From Epiperipatus broadwayi (Eukaryota > Onychophora > Udeonychophora > Euonychophora > Peripatidae): a stretch of DNA of 64,000 nt. Where the stretch lies: NCBI GenBank assembly GCA_028023455.1, contig JAQFVV010006727.1, forward strand, positions 144,501-208,500, written 5' to 3'. The notes below the pieces were generated by a model. The model made no database searches, was not told the DNA's origin, and saw only the letters and a program-made list of their open reading frames with translations. Position 1 is the stretch's first letter, and each line of letters begins with the position of its first letter. Position numbers and translations under genes: made by a program. Below, piece by piece: positions 11,940 to 22,699 of this stretch.

Positions 11940-13350
11940 ATTAATATGTCAACAAAATTTTAAAAGATTGAAACATGTTGTTAATAATAAAAATAAAAAA
12001 AAATGAAGTAGCCACATTTATTATTTCTCAATTAGATACTCTAACATTTATTAAATATTTAAGTCTTTGTGTTTTGAATATACATAATTCTTATTAGTAA
12101 GATGGACAGTTATATGTATGCTTACTAATTCTACTGGAACCAGCTAAGAATAAAATCTTTAAACTTTGAAATAGTAGATATATTTATTAGTTTTCAGCAT
12201 TTTTCTTTGCAATAAATAATTAACTGTTAAAGTTTATATAATTGTATTTCATGGTTAGCATTTTTTTTCTCAATAATATTCTTTTGTAAGCAAATTTACA
12301 TTTCAGAACTTAACTTCTTATCATGGGCATAGACAACAGCTGTTCATTCAATTTCTTATTCAAATCTTTTAGCATAATATTCAATCCATTTCAGAGATTA
12401 CATGGTGGGTTTTGAATTTAGCAGTCAGTATTGATTACAATAATTCCATAACAGTCATAGGAAAATATAATGAAAATTAATTAATTCTTTTCAATCCTGA
12501 TAATCATAAATTCTGATCATTTCTATGAGATCATTCAACATGTTAGCCAATGTTTAATGTTGAGCTATGCTGCTAACAATAGTATTCTTTAATAGAAGCA
12601 AATACCAGGATTTTACATTAGCTTGCAATTTAAAGATAAATTTCTAGAGTGAAAACATAGTACATTAATTCTCCTATAAGTTGCATAAAACTTGTAGAAC
12701 TAGAGAATGGAAGAGAGAAAAAAACTGACAGAGAGCTACATTTTGCCTCTTTTACAATCTGATGCTTCATTTGTTCACATCATAACTTGTTACTCTAAAA
12801 TTCATAATCTAGCATCATTTGTTTGTCAATTTAAGTAGGCTTATCCACTTTTTTAGATTTCATAAACATCTTATCCTGTTTCTTCAATATCAAATAAAAT
12901 TTATTTTGTTTACTTGGATCTTTTTTGTGGAACGAAAATAAATAAATAAATAAATTGACATGAATTTACAAAGTTTAGACTCCACTCAGTGATGGACCTC
13001 TATGCAAAGATTAACCATGGTGATCATTATCAATTTGTATTCACTATTTTGTTTTACAATCAATTATTTATTATAATCAATGTAAAAAAAAATTATTTAT
13101 TTTTAAACTGCCATTTTTAAAATGATAGCCATTTAGTAAAGTGACTACATAATCTGAAAGAAAAATGCTAACATTTATGCTAAAAATGTATACTCCGGAG
13201 CAGCATTTCCCAATCTTTGAGTCATGTTAAATTTTTAATGGGCCATGAATATGCACCAAGAAATAAAAACATAAATATCTGATAGCAAACATCTTTTTAC
13301 ATTTTAAAAAAATATTAGTATTAATTAAAGCCGGAAATATAGTATATATT
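11940..13350. other. AT-rich non-coding DNA
   Basis: No gene or element is recognised. The segment at 12300-12860 is somewhat less biased in composition but has stops in all frames. Confidence 0.55.
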
Positions 13351-13385
13351 TCTGCTTCACCTAGTGCCAATGTCATCAGCACTAA

Positions 13386-13440
13386 TATGGGTTTGAACCC
13401 AGTCTTGTATATTAACTGAGACCTATCTCATAATAGGTGG
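13386..13440 (-). repeat. SINE relic with box B
   Basis: The minus strand reads TGAGATAGGTCTCAG and then GACTGGGTTCAAACCC. The box B and the TGAGATAG string match the SINE family at 11.1 and 21.9 kb. Only the tRNA-like part is clear; flanks are not delimited. Confidence 0.45.
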
Positions 13441-13750
13441 TAGTATATTTATAATCAATATTATAATCTTTTATCTAATTTATATTTCATTAATTTATAT
13501 TTCATGATTAAAACTAACCTTTTTATAATAGTTTATTTATTTTATAATATTTGTAGAAAATGTATATTGTGATTATTTTATTAAATTGGCCTTGAATAAA
13601 TAATTGAGTCCTAGATATCTATAAAATGTTACAAATATTTTAAATTCTTTTATTAAAGTTCATTTTTCTTCAATTAATCAGCTGGTAACATTTTATATTT
13701 ATCTTTTGATAAATGTTCATGAAAGGATTTGTAAGTAATATTTTGTAAAT

Positions 13751-15261
13751 TTCTACTTGAAGTTTTTTTTTTTTTTTTATTAAGAAAAAATTTACAGTTC
13801 CAGGTAGGTACATTTTGCTGATTAGAATAGTTTTATGTAGAAGTTCAAAGCTTTGCAACCAATCTGTGTGGCGTTGTCATCATATTGTTTAGTGCAGTAG
13901 TCTGAGATGTCTCATCGTCAGATATGGTAATCTGTGCCCATGTGTCCACAAAGAGATGCTCTGGCACAAGGAGGTGAACTCTGATTTTCATGTTTATTAG
14001 TACTTTTTTTAAAGTTCTCCAAGGATCACTATGTCCTTGTCTGAAGATAGCTGGCACCTGGTGATCCATAAGACATGTAGTAGGCATGCCGCTAGCCTGA
14101 TAGTTGCATACTTTCCTTCTTTCATTGCTCAGTCAATTGACAGGACATTCCATATCCAGAGGAAATGCTTGCGATAATTTTGTTTCTAGTGTATGTCAAG
14201 TATGAGCAAGCATAGAAGATGTGCTCCAGTGTTTCTTCATGTATATTACAAAGATTACCCATGGGGCTTATTTGACAAAATCCTCTTTGCATCACCAAAA
14301 AGTGACTGGTGGGCAAAGAGGACAAGTTAAACTTGATTATAAAATCCACCAGCTTTGGTCCTATCCACCAGTATCTTGACTTCCTGAGCATTTGTTTCAC
14401 TGATAGTCTTAATCGCATAGATATTGGGTTTTGATTTGAGAAAAGCGGTTTATACACTTCCCAGTATGATTGTTTTGTTTTCTCTATTTTCTCATAACTG
14501 AAAATAGAGTCCCCAATTGATCTTGTAGCTCTTTGACCCATTTACTGGGTATGGGTGGTGACGTAAGTATGGGCTCCACATAGTCTTCAATCTGATCCTG
14601 TTCTCTTTTATTATAGATTTTTCTGAGCATTGAAAGTACTCATTGAACAAAAAACACCTTGATGGCATGGAGACCAAGTCCATTCAGGTCACATGGTCTC
14701 TACCTTGGCCAGACTGATGGATAGTTTTTCTCTTCCACATCATCTTGGTGCGGGCTGAATTTATAGCATCCTGAAATCCCTTGGTTAGCTTGAAGATAGG
14801 CAAGTAGTAATTTATACACGGAAACACCATCATATTTAACAATGCAACCTTGCCTGGGAGTGAGAGGGAGTTTGTTACCTTCTTGGTTTTATCCAAAAGA
14901 TCCTGCTGGATGGCCCTCCTCATCATTGTTTTGGAGAGGGCCATTGGGAACCCAAGGAATTTCTGTGGAATGCCTGTATCTAGATGGTACTATAACACCC
15001 CTACTGATTTTCCGACCACAGATTTCTCTGGGTTGATGGCCAGATTGAATTTTCCAGCATACCTGTCCAGTGATTGGTATAGCCTTGGCAGTTTATTTCT
15101 CAGAGGGTAGGAAGATGGTAACATCATCCACATATGAAATGTAGTGGAGCTCCTCCCTTAGTGCTGGCACAAAGACTCCTGGTAGTTCTTTTTCCACATC
15201 TTCCAGTAGAGGTTTCAGGTAGGTAATGAAACAGGGGGTGCTTAGTTCTACTTAAAGTTTT
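13751..15261 (-). mobile_element. 5'-truncated L1/Tx1-like LINE with TSDs
   Basis: The insert is bounded by TTCTACTTGAAGTTTT (13751-13766) and TTCTACTTAAAGTTTT (15246-15261), a 16-bp target-site duplication with one mismatch. Its minus-strand 3' end is a poly(A) tail of about 15 (plus 13763-13778, overlapping the duplication edge), reached shortly after the ORF2 stop. The 5' end falls in the middle of the reverse transcriptase, as expected from premature termination of target-primed reverse transcription. The body is richer in G+C than its surroundings. It is related to, but not the same family as, the LINE at 28-33 kb. Confidence 0.88.
13845..15245 (-). pseudogene. LINE ORF2 fragment: RT motif to C-terminal zinc knuckle
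   Basis: The first codons at the truncation point encode RT motif C as SYVDDVTIFLP (about 15118-15150), so the catalytic YVDD is present. A frameshift near 15095 separates this from NLAINPEKSVVGKSVG and from the block at 14684-14944, SLPGKVALLNMMVFPCINYYL, which resembles the RT thumb region of L1/Tx1 elements. A further frame (14122-14541) contains SLPTSHFLVMQRG followed by a C..H....C pattern typical of the C-terminal zinc-binding segment. The final part (13845-14087) is in yet another frame. At least three frameshifts and several stops mean no product is expected. The upstream RT core and the endonuclease are absent through 5' truncation. Confidence 0.8.
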
Positions 15262-15433
15262 ATATCAAATATTAGGTTTGAAAGTCATCGTATTATTTAT
15301 AGAATGTACCAAATTCCTAAAATTTTTGTGAATAAAATTTAAATTTTTTTAATCTAAATCTTAATTAGATAGGCTTTGTTAATACAATGACTGATAACCT
15401 TAATCATGCTTGTTGCTGTTTTCTTTTAATTAG

Positions 15434-15532
15434 CAGAAAGAACCATTGGAGCATGTTGAAAGCAGGATTGTAGATTTCCCACCAAGCAGACACCAACCTC
15501 AGAGAACCGCTTACAGCAATTGCAATTGGTAG
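15434..15532 (+). CDS. Candidate terminal coding exon (unknown protein)
   Basis: A good splice-acceptor context precedes this island. CTGATAAC (about 15391-15398) fits a branch point, followed by a T-rich tract and TTTTAATTAG. Downstream one frame stays open for 32 codons to a TAG at 15530-15532 and encodes KEPLEHVESRIVDFPPSRHQ and further Pro/Gln/Arg/Asn residues. Composition is clearly less AT-rich than the flanks, as expected of an exon in such a genome. I do not recognise the protein, and no upstream exon can be linked in this window. The start could be after TAG (15433) or CAG (15436). It may equally be a chance open frame in a transposon fragment. Confidence 0.3.
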   Translation, partial: QKEPLEHVESRIVDFPPSRHQPQRTAYSNCNW

Positions 15533-15850
15533 TTGTCAATGTAGATTGAATCTTAATAGATAAGACTGGATCAGATAAATAGCAAAAAAATTTGATAAAG
15601 GATTGAAGAACAGTTCACTGAAGGGTTTATAGTATTTTGTGCCTAAAGAATGAGGGAGTAAAAAGATCAGCCATTTGCTTTTCAGAGCAGCAGCTCATCA
15701 CAATGCTATTCCAGTGCTCTCAACACCTAGCCCAAGACTGTACTGTGTCAAGGAAGCCTGCGAAATGATCTGATTTCATAACTGCCCATTTCTACTGATT
15801 GAGGTAACCTCCAATTTTCTGTAAGCCTCTGATTCTAGCTTACATTGTTT
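15533..15850 (+). other. Possible 3' UTR of the candidate exon
   Basis: This stretch continues the balanced composition of the island before it (for example CAAGGAAGCCTGCGAAATG near 15748) with stops in all frames. It would be 3' untranslated sequence if the exon call is right. No repeat family was recognised. Confidence 0.22.
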
Positions 15851-18160
15851 TCTAAATCAATGTTAATTTATATATATTTATCTGTAATGTTTATACAACT
15901 TAATTTTAAAATGTGTCTTAATTTTTTTTCTCTTAAATTTAAAATTTATTAATTCTTATAAAAATCCCACATTCCTTTGATGCGGCAAATTTATCTTGAA
16001 TTTTTTGTTGGTTTATTTATAATATTGACTTATTGAAACTGCCAAGTATAAAAACTCAATGAGCAACTAACTTTAAACCCTCTCCCTCTTATTTTCTCCA
16101 GTTAAAAATCATTTTAGGAGACTTATCTCCATTAAATTAATTAATAGAGAAAGCTCATTTAATTTTGTACCTCTTATATTATGAATTTATTTTAAATGAT
16201 TGAAATTATTTTAAAAGTTAGGTATCTTATTACTATCTCCAACTTAAAAGTGCCCTCGTAATTATTTCTGAAAGGATAATGAATTTTATTAAATCAGTTA
16301 AGTAAAATCTATCACGATTTCTATAAAACAAAAGTCTTGAAAGAAAATCATTGAAAGCACGTTTATCATAGCATTTTATCAGTATACGTTTCATACATAT
16401 ATTTTTTATTTGTTAGAAAAATAGTAAAATGGTGATGTATAATTTATTATGCTGTACATTGTCAAACTTCACCAGAAGTGAGTTTGATATTTAATGCCCA
16501 GTCTGTTTATGTTAATTAAAATACTGACTTATTTTGTAATATTCAATGATGAACTATTTGATAACTCACCAATAAATGAAATATTTGGAAAGTGTGGAAA
16601 ACAATTTATATTTTAGTTTTAATACTTGCCTTTCCCTTTTATATTATACTTTATGATCAATTCTTTAATGGCCCAATGTTTCTGTGACTTTCTATTATGT
16701 TGGGGAGCCCGATTATTTAATTAGGAATTAATTTATTTTCGTTAGTGATACACTATCTATATATCTAAGGCATTATGTATTTCATAGTTACAACCATTCG
16801 TTTAGTATTATTGTTCTTGCTTTGCTAATTATCTCTTAGGACCTTTGGAATTTTAAATATGACCAGTCCATTCCATGACTTTCCCTTAATAGTAGATGTA
16901 TTTTCCTACTAAGGGACCCTTTTCAGGCATTGCCATTAAAATGTGTATGGGAAGTCCAGCACATCAAATCTATTATTACATTTCAGAGATATGTATTGGC
17001 TGGAGGGTCAACATTTCTCTCATCATCTACTTGTAGATACTAGGGATTTCTTTTAGCAAAGCCTCCCAGCGATTCGTAAGACCTCATTTATTCTTTTGTT
17101 GTAATCTATAATATCATAGTGCCTTTATCATTATGTATATTCATTTACAAACCCAAAATGCTCTCTGCCATGATGGCATGTCCTTCACAAACCAATCCTG
17201 TTAATTAGTTAAATCTGATTATTTAATTTAAAATTCCACACTCATCATAGACAACTGATTTAAATATAATAGTGTTTTAAATACAGAACGCTCACGTCTT
17301 GTTATTTATATATAGAGTAGATTTATTTGTAATTTCTTAAAGAGGGATAATGATATTTTATTGCTGCTTGGTTCTTGGCAGACCAATTAACAAATTTTTA
17401 CATTGTTATCAAAGCCGCTTCAAAACGAATTCAAGAAATATAATAATCAAGTTGTATAAACAAAACTCAACTTATTTTGTATAACTAACTCAATTTCTTC
17501 ATAAATTCCTGTAATATTATTATTTTAAATTAGCTTAGTTTGTCATCACTCCGAATCTCTAATGTTAATTACCCTAGTTACTTATATTTCTTTGATTTAA
17601 ATTCAATTCTTTGTAATGTTGCCATAAAGAATTATAATTATTATGGTTCAAACCATTAGTAATCGATATCAAATCACATCTGCACCGTTCTGCAATCATC
17701 AGAATTCACTAAATCATTAATTACTCGTATAAACCCTTTATTATTTTGAGTCTCTGTGAACCATGACCTCCAGCTGGGAGGGAATAAAACCAACCACTGC
17801 TAGAGTCATCACAAACGTTATCCATTAGTCAGAGAGGCAATAGTTCAGGCAAATAGGTTAGGATTTATCATTCCCCTGACATCTGTATCTTGTGTATGGT
17901 TGGATTCAAGGTACTTTTGCTTGGATTATTGGTCTTGTTGAATGAGTACATGGTAAATTTGAATTTAAATAATCATAATGTTAAATTTCGCAATTATTTT
18001 CAAAATGTAATTGTTCAAAAAATTACAACCAAAAATGTAACTAAAATTAATGCAGCCAAAGCGTCAAAGTAGACTATTTTTTAAATTTTTCATACATAAC
18101 TTAAATAAAATTCTGTATAATTTATTTTTGTAATTTTTGCTTGTATTTCATATATAAATA
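15851..18160. other. Non-coding DNA of lower repeat content
   Basis: No coding region is recognised. Compared with most of the window this stretch has fewer homopolymers and no visible duplications; it looks like unique sequence. The patch at 17755-17935 is the least AT-rich. A long 3' UTR or conserved non-coding DNA are both possible. The 60-codon frame at 17890-18072 is Val/Leu/Asn-rich without family features and I do not call it. Confidence 0.4.
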
Positions 18161-18163
18161 CAA

Positions 18164-18535
18164 CCTTATGTGAAGATAAAACACTTTTTTTTTTGGTAAT
18201 TAACAAAATGTGTTAAACTTTTATATTAAACATATGAAGTTTAACTTTAACTCAATTTTTAACTTACAAATTATTTGTTCATTATAAATAATATCAAATT
18301 GATCCAAATATATACATATATACGTACCATGTTGATATAATATCTCTTATTTTATATTATAATTTATGTATGTGAAAAGAAAACACTTTTTTTTTTTTGG
18401 TAATTAACAAAATGTGTTAAGCTAAGCTTATTATAAATAATATTAAATTGATCCGAATATATATATATATATACGGTAGGTACCATGTTGATGTAATATC
18501 TCTTTTATTTTATATTATAATTTATGTAATAAATA
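18164..18535. repeat. Tandem duplication, period about 200 bp
   Basis: Two units share AAACACTTTTTTTTTTGG, GTAATTAACAAAATGTGTTAA, TTATAAATAATAT.AAATTG, ATCC.AATATATA, TACCATGTTGAT.TAATATC, and TTATATTATAATTTATGTA, in the same order. The second copy is shorter by an internal deletion. The duplication precedes the 360-bp array. Confidence 0.8.
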
Positions 18536-18659
18536 TTTGAGTCGCAGAATTATTTCAATGAAGTCTATTGGATCACATGGCAAAAAGGTTGAGAAATGCT
18601 ACTCGAGTTTATTCATTATACACAATACAATCTATAAGATTACAATAACAGTATGCTGA

Positions 18660-20170
18660 TTATAAAATTAAAATATAACTAATGTACAATGCTTTGTTTA
18701 ATTTTCATCTAGTGTCCTTGCAAGACAACCAATACATTCATTAACTACATATCCAAAATAAATATTTTCACTATTAATGACTGCAAAAGTAAAAAAATAT
18801 ATGTTTCAATCAGTACAGTAAGTAATCAAATGCACATTTTGATAACTTATAACAACCAAATATATTAATATTAAATTTTAAAATGTGCACATTAGATTAG
18901 AAACTATATATTCACTGACTTTTATGGATGAAAATTCTTATGGATAATATTTTACTTGTCGGAAAAATTATGATCATTGTGAATGTAAAAATTTAGTTAT
19001 CATAATTTAAATTATTTTAGGGGGAAAAAATGATTTTGGGCATTATGCAATTAATAATCAACTTTACATGATCAAACTTAAATATATTAATTTATTAAGC
19101 ACAGATAGATGGTATAATAATAACGTGAAAGGCTAAAACCTTTGATAGATACATTTTAAAAATGCTTATGTGACAGCCAATCAGATGTAATAATGACTAT
19201 ATGTGAAATCTAAATTCAAAAACACAAGCCAGAACTACGAGAAAAAGATGGAACTGAGTCTGCCTTATTTATAAATAAATTTAAGTAGAGAAGATGGGTT
19301 CCATCTTTTTCTCGTAGTTTTGGCTTGTGTTTTTGAAGTGAGAGTTCCACGTGCAGTCATTATTACATATGATTGGCTGTCACAAGCATTTTTAAAGCAC
19401 ATCTGTCGAAGGTTCTAACCTTTCATGTTATTATGATCAAACTTACTAAATATAAATTTAAAATATCATTTACTGTATAGTATTTACTTAATTTTAAATC
19501 ATAATATCATAATTTAATGGTAACATTATTGCAAATGTAAAAAAAATGTACAAATTTCATTCAGTGAAAAAGAAAAAAATAATTTTTAGTCATATATTAT
19601 TAATAATTACAAAATTTTTAAATTGCATACTGCATTGGCTAAAATATTCAGTCACTAATTTTGAATTAAAACTTTTCAATTAAATCAAAATGCTATCACT
19701 GTAAATCAAAATTATTTCCAATAAAAAGTGGGGAAAGGCAGATGAAATGATTTCATGAATTATGCAATTAATAATCAACTTTATATGATCAAAATTTATA
19801 CTAAATTTAAGTTAAAAATAACATTTATTTACTTAATTTTGACTCATAATCTCATAATTTGTTTTAGATATATCCAAATCAATGGCAACGTTAGTGTAAT
19901 GTAAAAATACAGTACCATCAAAAAATACAAATTTAATTCAGCATAAAACAAAAATGAATTAGACATACTATTAATAATTAATTTTAAACTATATAATATA
20001 TATATATATTAACTAAAACATTCAATTGAGCAATTTTGAATTAAAATCTTTATTATACTAATTTCAGTCAAATCAAAATTGCTACTCTCATAAATTCGAT
20101 AAATAAATAAAAAAGATAAGTGGGAGATGATTCCATGCATTATGCAGTTAATAATAATTTTTATGATGAA
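18660..20170. repeat. Tandem array with ~360-bp unit
   Basis: Anchor string TTATGCAATTAATAATCAAC occurs at about 19042 and 19759, and again as TTATGCAGTTAATAATAATT at 20140. Other anchors (TTTACTTAATTTT..CTCATAAT, AATTTTGAATTAAAA, GTGGGAAAGGCAGATGA-like) recur in the same order. After subtracting the 352-bp insert at 19081-19432, the spacing is about 360 bp. A fourth, weaker unit occupies about 18660-19020. The copies are well diverged, so the array is old. Confidence 0.7.
19081..19432. mobile_element. Hairpin (foldback) element with 13-bp TSD
   Basis: Arms of roughly 135 bases at 19116-19255 and 19297-19434 are imperfect inverted copies. Both contain GTGACAGCCAATCA, AATGCTT, and AACACAAGCC.AAACTACGAG in opposite orientations. 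The insert is flanked by two copies of ATGATCAAACTTA (19068-19080 and 19433-19445). Neighbouring units of the tandem array show the same site once and unfilled, which supports a real insertion. No protein is encoded. The duplication is long for a DNA-transposon MITE, and the left edge has about 35 bases not matched on the right. The class is uncertain. Confidence 0.72.
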
Positions 20171-20979
20171 AATGAATACAAATAAATTGAAGAAGATTCG
20201 TGTTTTTAATTTTTATTTAAATAGCCTGTATTTCTGCCATTATAAAGTACAGCATTATTCAAAAAATTGCTACATCATTCAAAGGAAATGGCTACTGCAT
20301 TTAATATAGTATGATATATCATGTTATAAAAAATAACACAGCTAGTATATATTGAACCAGGTCTGATAAATTAAATTATTCTTGCTAGGTTTATAAACCA
20401 TTTAACATAATTTGAAATATTATGGGAATGGACCAGTTCTTCAAGCAGAGGGGAGAATACCATTGGTAGCTTAAACCATCAATGATACCCATGATCAAAT
20501 TGAGCTATGCAAAGCAAATGATCATATTTCCAGACCATAGCCCACTTTGACTACTGGATTCAAACCCCTACCATCTAAAGCATTTTATTTGTATTGAGAA
20601 TCCATCTCAGGCATCAGCCAACCATAGGTTATACAGTCAGTATGCTTTGGATAACAGACACAATCCAGCACTTGACATATACCATGACAAACTCATACTC
20701 TGTATCAGGAGTCTAGCACATTTAACACATATAAAATAACTATACTCTTAAGTTACTGGTGACACAGTGACAAGAGAGAGAATAGACCAAATAATACTTA
20801 AGCAAACATTGGTATTTATTCAAACACACACACATTTGTAATATATTATTGAAATTTACATATAAAAAAAACATTATAAGTAATGACTCAGGCTAAATTT
20901 TATAATAGTCCTTCATTAATTAAAGTATATTTAAAATAAATATAAAATATCTATAGAGCATTATTTAAAAGTATCTTTA
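20171..20979. other. Non-coding, partly balanced composition
   Basis: The segment at 20430-20800 is noticeably less AT-rich (for example CAGAGGGGAGAATACC near 20447) and includes a box B-like GGATTCAAACCCC near 20558. It may be a worn SINE or LTR piece. No open frame of note is present. Confidence 0.4.
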
Positions 20980-21446
20980 CCTAGGTTTTCATAATTGTCA
21001 GTTTCCAACCAGTTGGCTTTTTGATCTCCACTGATGGTTCCAGAGTTTGTCATCATTTCTTTGGCTCAACAATGGGATAGAGTATGTGGCAGCATCTCCT
21101 CTATGGCTTAGGCATTGTTCTGGGTATTGGCTCCAGTAAGTAGTTGATTTTAGCAGAGGGCATTGGGGCCTGAAGTTGTTGAACACTCCTAGCAATGCAT
21201 GTTGCTAGTTGCAGCAGTAATTGACTGGCTTACTACTACGTTTCCAATTTCCAAATATTGTGCATTCTGTCTGAACTGAATAATAATCTGAACTGACTGG
21301 ACTTGGTCACCAGACTGTCTTACAGAGTCACGAGTGAAAAAGTGGAATAACTCAATCACAAAATGCAGACCAGACTGATTTATAGATTACAGACCAGACT
21401 TGAACTGAACTCAAAACGAACTGAATTACAGATTACAGATCCCACT
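20980..21446 (-). other. Candidate first exon or LTR-derived transcript leader
   Basis: Starting from an Inr-like site on the minus strand, about 467 bases of unusually balanced composition run to AACCTAG|GTAAAGAT, a good splice-donor match (cut between plus positions 20981 and 20980). The leader has repeated CAGTTCAG, CAGTCTGG and CTGTAATCTGTAAT strings. A 65-codon open frame (20998-21195) starts at a Met and has no family resemblance. This could be the untranslated first exon of a host gene reading leftward or the transcribed part of an old solo LTR. I cannot find LTR ends or a second copy. Confidence 0.33.
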
Positions 21447-21477
21447 GAAGAATAATAAAGAGTTATGACTTTATATA
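21443..21477 (-). promoter_or_regulatory. TATA box and Inr at canonical spacing
   Basis: On the minus strand TATATAAAG (plus 21469-21477) is followed by TTCAGTGG. The A of TCAGT (21446) lies about 31 bases from the first T of the TATA box. TCAGT is the arthropod-type initiator, and 30-31 bases is the standard spacing. The sequence directly downstream is the GC-richer island listed above. A chance match cannot be excluded in AT-rich DNA, but the exact spacing and adjacent composition change favour a real or fossil promoter. Confidence 0.42.
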
Positions 21478-21479
21478 CT

Positions 21480-21888
21480 TTTTTCTCTCATTGTTTTTAA
21501 TTTCTTATCATAGTTTTTTTTATTTTGATCGTAACTTAAATATGGTTTTTTTCTTAAATAATTTTTTTACATTTTGTTAATCTAATTGATTTTTACATTC
21601 CACAGTTAATCTAATCTTTTGCTTAGATTAATGTACTATCTCATTGATAGTTTACAGTTTTTTAATTAATACAATTTCAATATTATTATCAATCAGAAAT
21701 CTTATAAAGTAATTGCATTCCAAAGCTTTTATTAATTAATTCTTATTCCGTTTTCATATTCGCTTATTTTAATTTATAACAATTTATAAAAGGAGTTTTT
21801 AAATCTTTATTTCTAACTTTCCCTATTTAATGAATTGAAGCCTGTCCATTAAAGTATGAAGATTTGCTATCTTAATATAAACTGTGTA
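21480..21888. other. AT-rich non-coding DNA
   Basis: Nothing beyond AT-rich sequence is seen upstream of the candidate promoter. Confidence 0.5.
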
Positions 21889-22075
21889 CTGATTATATAT
21901 ATATATATGTGTGTGGGAGATGACAATCTGAACTAACTGATGAGTGCTGGTTTAGCTTAAAATACATATATTGATTATTTGTCATTTCTACATGTATGTG
22001 ATCATGTGTATCAGTGGTATGAGATAGTATGGATAGTTGAAGAGTGCTTGAAAGTCTGAGTTCAATTCGCCTATA
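21889..22075 (+). repeat. tRNA-derived SINE, copy B
   Basis: This is the plus-strand partner of the SINE at 11132-11295. It shares GTGTGGGAGATGA, CTAACTGATGAGTGCTGG, GTATCAGTGGTATGAGATAG, and CTTGAAAGTCTGAGTTCAA in the same order. The last string holds the box B-like promoter. It also contains GGTTTAGCTTAAA, as in the relic near 960. The 3' tail is AT-rich. Confidence 0.65.
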
Positions 22076-22089
22076 TTTATTTTTATATT

Positions 22090-22690
22090 ATAAAAGGAGT
22101 TTCTTTAAAAACAATCTACCTTTAGATTACCCCCCCCCACCTGCTCGCTATAGTTTTAAAAAATACATATAATGCAATCTATTTTACAAAATTGCATTTT
22201 AAAATCTACTTAACTAATCTTTTTTTTTTTTAAATTATGAAACATGTAAGCTAGCATTACAATATGTATATAAAGTTGTGTTTATTTAGATCTGCATAGT
22301 ACATCATGTAAAAAAAGTAATATGCAAACAGAATACATTAAATACTTTTTTTTTTTAATATGTCAGAATTTTTTTTTTTTTTTAATAATAATTGCAATTA
22401 GGTGATAAATAAGTCTTTATGATCACAAAAGTATAATTAAGAGAAATATTATTAAACATTGCCTCTTTTAATTCTAAACAATTTCATATAAATAATATGA
22501 TTGTATTTTTAAAAAATGAGACTTCAATATGGGATTTTTTTTCCAGAGCAATTGAAAAACTATTTTACAGAATACAAAATACTGTCAATTATGAGTTTAT
22601 TCTCTCTTTCTCAGTCTATTTAGATTTTTTCCTAGTGCTATTATAATTTTTTTTATAGATTTTTTTTTAAAAAAGTTTATAGCTACATAC
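22090..22690. other. AT-rich non-coding DNA with homopolymers
   Basis: The stretch contains a poly(C) run at 22131-22139 and several poly(T) runs of about ten or more. No gene is recognised. Confidence 0.6.
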
Positions 22691-22699
22691 ATTTTCAAC

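Noticed and set aside
17890-18072. 60-codon frame as a small secreted protein
   Set aside because: A hydrophobic start is present, but the rest is Asn/Lys/Val low-complexity with no promoter or start-context support.
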